Source of the DNA: an uncultured Bacteroides sp. | GTDB lineage: Bacteria; Bacteroidota; Bacteroidia; Bacteroidales; Bacteroidaceae | DNA: 64,000 nucleotides | NCBI GenBank assembly: GCA_947038155.1 | Contig: CAMQVH010000008.1 | Coordinates: 50,925 to 114,924 of the forward strand | Reading direction: 5' to 3' | In this document: positions 61,207 to 64,000 of the stretch, one piece after another | Layout: each line of letters starts with the position of its first letter | How positions within the stretch are numbered: position 1 is the first letter of the stretch | Made by a program: the position numbers and the translations under genes | Notes under the pieces: generated by a model | What the model was told of the DNA's origin: nothing | Databases searched by the model: none | Seen by the model: only the letters and a program-made list of their open reading frames with translations

Positions 61207-64000
61207 TTAGAATTGTACTTTTACATTAAATCCTATATTGCGCATGCTCGGTTGCATGAAGTAGTCCACATTCATATAGTAGTTACTGGATGTAGAAGCA
61301 GACAATTCAGGGTCAAACGGTGCTTTGCAATAGATCATCCACAGATTGCGTCCTACAAGTCCGAAAGTTACATTGGCTACATTGTTTAGCCATTTCTTGG
61401 GAAGTGTATAGCTAAGACTGAGTTCCTGAAGACGGACATTGGTGGCACTGTATAAATAGTATCTTCCGTAACCGCCTTCACCGGTACCGATGGTCTGATA
61501 GTATTTCTGTGTATCCACTTTTCCGTTATTCATCGGCACACCTTTATTGTCACGTGCATTTGCTGTGATACTTGACACACCATAGTAGTCTAGAACACCT
61601 TGCGTGGCTGAGTATGCCAGACCGCCTACACGTGCGGAAAGTACGACTCCCAGATTGATTCCTTTGTAAGTGAAATTGTTGGTCCAGCCTAAATTATAGT
61701 TAGCGTTCAAATTTCCGACTTTGGTAGGAGTCTCTGCCGTATGCATACTAAGTCCTCCGGTTTGAGAATCCACCTTTATATTTCCGTTATTATCTTTGGT
61801 TAATTCATTGTACACGTAGATGTCGGTCATTGTACCTCCTTCTGTCAAAATTACTCGGGGAGCTACATTCTCTTTACCAAGCCATCCTACAGGCATGTTT
61901 GGCATATCAATCAGTTCGCCCGTTACAGGGTTGGTGCTACCGCCTGCCAGACGTTTTACCTTGTTACGGTTCAGAGTGAAAGTAGCATTTGATGCCCATC
62001 TGAATCCTGCCCATTCGTCGGTGAAGCCGAGCGCCAGCTCGATTCCTTGGTTTTGTACATTACCAGTCTGAACGATTGCTTTATTATATCCGGAGGAAGA
62101 AGGAATATCTACCTTAAATGTCTGGTTTAAAGTATTGGAACGATAATAGGTTGCGTCCAGATTGAAGCGGTTTTCCCAGAACTTCAAGTTCAGACCGATT
62201 TCCCATGATTTGGTTTTCTCCGGTTTCAGATTGTCCATCGGGTAAACTGTCGGGTTTGCCCAGTTGTGAGTCTGGCTGTTATATTCGTATCCCGGGTTAG
62301 TCAGGTAACGGTCGAAAGAAGAGGCTACAACTGTGTAAGAACCACGTACTTTTGCATAAGATATGATTTTAGGCAGAGCGAACATTTCCGTCAGTACAGC
62401 CGATAAGCCGACAGAAGGGTAGAAATATGAAGACTGATTGGAGAAAGCCAGTTTGGAATCCCAGTCATTACGTCCGGTCAACGTGAGGTAAAGTTGACTT
62501 CTCCATCCTAATTCGACATTAGCGAATATACTTTGTACTTCGTCATCGTATCCGTCCGGCAGTGGTTTATAGTTTGCAGCGTAATTAATATTATTCAGTG
62601 CAAAGAAGTTAGGGATTATCAGGTCACCTGCAAAGCCGATTGTCTGCATGGATGTGTGATAAAGTGACATACCGATATTGGTATTCAGACGGAAATCTCC
62701 GAATGTTTTATCAACAGTAGCCATTAAATCGGTATATAAAGAACGTTCCTGACGCATAGCATCTTCGAAACCACCATTAACAGAGCAGAAAGTGGCAAGT
62801 GTTGAAGCGTATTTTTCTGTTTTGTTACGATAATCCGAATTGTCCAGATTGACACGTCCGGTGATATTTAACCAGTCTGTAACTTTCCATTTCAGAGAGG
62901 CATTCAGCATATAGCGTTTTTTGTCAGAGGTGCGTCTGATACGGTTTTGAGTCCAGTAAGGATTCTGCAAAGACAGTCCGCCGTCGCCATAAGGCCAGTA
63001 TTGTTTCATAAATCCGTAATTTGTATCGTAACGTTCGTACAGGCGGATTTCATCAAAATTATCTCCGCGTGGAAACAGATACAAAGCGGGTAGGGGATTG
63101 TAATATTGTCCCTGAGATACCATATTGGTATTATTCTGTATGATGTATTGCGCACCGATATCCAGTGTCAGCTTATCATTCAGGAAGTTAGTTGTATTGC
63201 GTGCGGTAAAGTTATAGCGGTTGTAGCTGTTATTTGGTAAAATACCATCTGAATTTGTCGTGGAAGCTGAGAAGTAAGTCTGATTTTTATCGCTTCCTGT
63301 CGATAATGTGATGGAGTTTATGATATTACTACCGGTATTGAAGAAGTCTTTCGGATCATATCTTTTATCTGTCAGATCTCCCCAACTGAACAAACCTGAA
63401 CTTGTCCCGTATCTGTTCTGCATCTCAGGCATAATATATGCCTTGGAGAAGGTCGTACTATTGGAAACTGTAAGTGATATCTTTTCTTTTTTTCCTTTCT
63501 TTGTGTTAACCAGTACCACTCCATTGGCAGCGGCAGAGCCATAAAGGGCAGCAGCTGATGGTCCGGTCATCATACTTATACTTTCTATATCGTCCGGGTT
63601 TAAGTCTGCTACTGCATCAGAACCACCCATTGATCCGTACTGACCGTCACCACCACTTGATCCGGTGTTAAACATAGGTACACCGTCAATCACATATAAA
63701 GCATTGTTATTCTTGGTCAATGACTTCATACCACGCATTACAACACGTGTAGCCCCACCGGCACCTGTAGCACCGCTGCTTATCTGCACACCGGCTACTT
63801 TACCTGCAAGCGAATTGATAAAGTTGGCATCTTTCACCGCTGTTAAAGCTTCTCCCTTTACTTGCTGTACATTATAACTCAATGCTTTTTGTTCACGTTT
63901 GATACCCAACGCAGTAACGACCACTTCGTCCAAGGTTTGAGTGTCCTCGCCCATTGTTATTTTCAATGGTTGGGCGTTAGCAAGCGTGATTGCTTGGGAG
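61207..64000 (-). CDS. SusC/RagA-like TonB-dependent receptor (5' partial)
   Basis: The visible ~930 residues are the plug and barrel of a SusC-family transporter. The frame stays open to base 64000 (upstream residues read SQAITLANAQPLKITMGEDT), so the signal peptide and carboxypeptidase-like N-terminal domain lie outside the window. The TonB box area is TLDEVVVTALGIKREQKAL. The plug has NFINSLAGKVAGVQISSG and ALYVIDGVPM, and the C terminus ends NIGFNVKVQF. Whether it carries the extra N-terminal domain that signals to FecR cannot be seen. Confidence 0.94.
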   Translation of the reverse strand, partial: SQAITLANAQPLKITMGEDTQTLDEVVVTALGIKREQKALSYNVQQVKGEALTAVKDANFINSLAGKVAGVQISSGATGAGGATRVVMRGMKSLTKNNNALYVIDGVPMFNTGSSGGDGQYGSMGGSDAVADLNPDDIESISMMTGPSAAALYGSAAANGVVLVNTKKGKKEKISLTVSNSTTFSKAYIMPEMQNRYGTSSGLFSWGDLTDKRYDPKDFFNTGSNIINSITLSTGSDKNQTYFSASTTNSDGILPNNSYNRYNFTARNTTNFLNDKLTLDIGAQYIIQNNTNMVSQGQYYNPLPALYLFPRGDNFDEIRLYERYDTNYGFMKQYWPYGDGGLSLQNPYWTQNRIRRTSDKKRYMLNASLKWKVTDWLNITGRVNLDNSDYRNKTEKYASTLATFCSVNGGFEDAMRQERSLYTDLMATVDKTFGDFRLNTNIGMSLYHTSMQTIGFAGDLIIPNFFALNNINYAANYKPLPDGYDDEVQSIFANVELGWRSQLYLTLTGRNDWDSKLAFSNQSSYFYPSVGLSAVLTEMFALPKIISYAKVRGSYTVVASSFDRYLTNPGYEYNSQTHNWANPTVYPMDNLKPEKTKSWEIGLNLKFWENRFNLDATYYRSNTLNQTFKVDIPSSSGYNKAIVQTGNVQNQGIELALGFTDEWAGFRWASNATFTLNRNKVKRLAGGSTNPVTGELIDMPNMPVGWLGKENVAPRVILTEGGTMTDIYVYNELTKDNNGNIKVDSQTGGLSMHTAETPTKVGNLNANYNLGWTNNFTYKGINLGVVLSARVGGLAYSATQGVLDYYGVSSITANARDNKGVPMNNGKVDTQKYYQTIGTGEGGYGRYYLYSATNVRLQELSLSYTLPKKWLNNVANVTFGLVGRNLWMIYCKAPFDPELSASTSSNYYMNVDYFMQPSMRNIGFNVKVQF

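Noticed and set aside
1-64000. tRNA, rRNA, insertion sequences or prophage
   Set aside because: No cloverleaf, rRNA stretch, transposase motif or phage structural gene was recognised by eye on either strand.

Overview
The window looks like a chromosomal segment of a gut Bacteroides species. The evidence is UpxY/UpxZ capsule regulators, -7 boxes of the TAnnTTTG type, a SusC/SusD glycan-uptake locus, Mfa/FimA-type fimbriae, an ECF sigma/FecR pair, and the HU-like, 'smalltalk' and amidase trio that accompanies Bacteroides capsule loci. No rRNA, tRNA, CRISPR array or insertion sequence was recognised.

Region 1 (1-22285) is a capsular polysaccharide (CPS) locus read on +. It runs UpxY (cut by the window start), UpxZ, a PglF/CapD-like dehydratase, a HAD protein, the Wza-like exporter, the Wzc-like tyrosine kinase, a DegT/PglE-like aminotransferase and a PglC-like phosphoglycosyl transferase. 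A nine-gene small-molecule block follows (8629-18145): two ATP-grasp ligases, MmgE/PrpD, aldo/keto reductase, a phosphonopyruvate-decarboxylase-like TPP enzyme, a U32-like TIM barrel, a CitE/HpcH-like lyase and a two-subunit class I fumarase-like hydratase. The locus ends with one family 2 glycosyltransferase, a Wzy polymerase, a Wzx flippase and a strong terminator. The gene order suggests a 4-amino sugar acylated by an ATP-grasp ligase with an acid made by the block. Several block genes carry strong Shine-Dalgarno sequences, unusual in Bacteroides and suggestive of transfer from a Firmicute-like donor. This block is the best candidate for an undescribed system.

Region 2 (22305-29175) is the CPS-associated tail: amidase, a 30-residue smalltalk peptide missed by the ORF track, an HU-like protein, DUF4248, a six-unit 22-bp tandem repeat, a nested inverted repeat and a VirE/VapE-type primase-helicase. 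After these come a small unknown gene and a GNAT-like/IbrA/IbrB (PP-loop plus ParB-like) operon.

Region 3 (29140-42168) is a fimbrial locus. A decayed or minimal adhesin fragment carries a duplicated leader and a similar terminator. Then come two large surface lipoproteins, DUF3575, a DUF3868/OmpA/TPR protein, an Mfa1-like fimbrillin, attenuator-like hairpins, an Mfa2-like anchor, and two paralogous 319-residue HTH proteins on the minus strand.

Region 4 (42306-52700) holds a UDP-glucuronate decarboxylase, a receiver-histidine kinase hybrid, and a minus-strand operon: ECF sigma, AddA-like helicase-nuclease, radical SAM, TonB-like protein, AddB-like nuclease.

Region 5 (52723-64000) holds a FecR anti-sigma gene divergent from the sigma gene, and a minus-strand polysaccharide utilisation locus: SusC (cut by the window end), SusD, GH18, DUF1735-LamG, DUF1735-F5/8, then GH20 after a terminator. 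It looks suited to N-glycans or other GlcNAc-containing host glycans.

All assignments come from reading motifs and context by eye. No database search was run.
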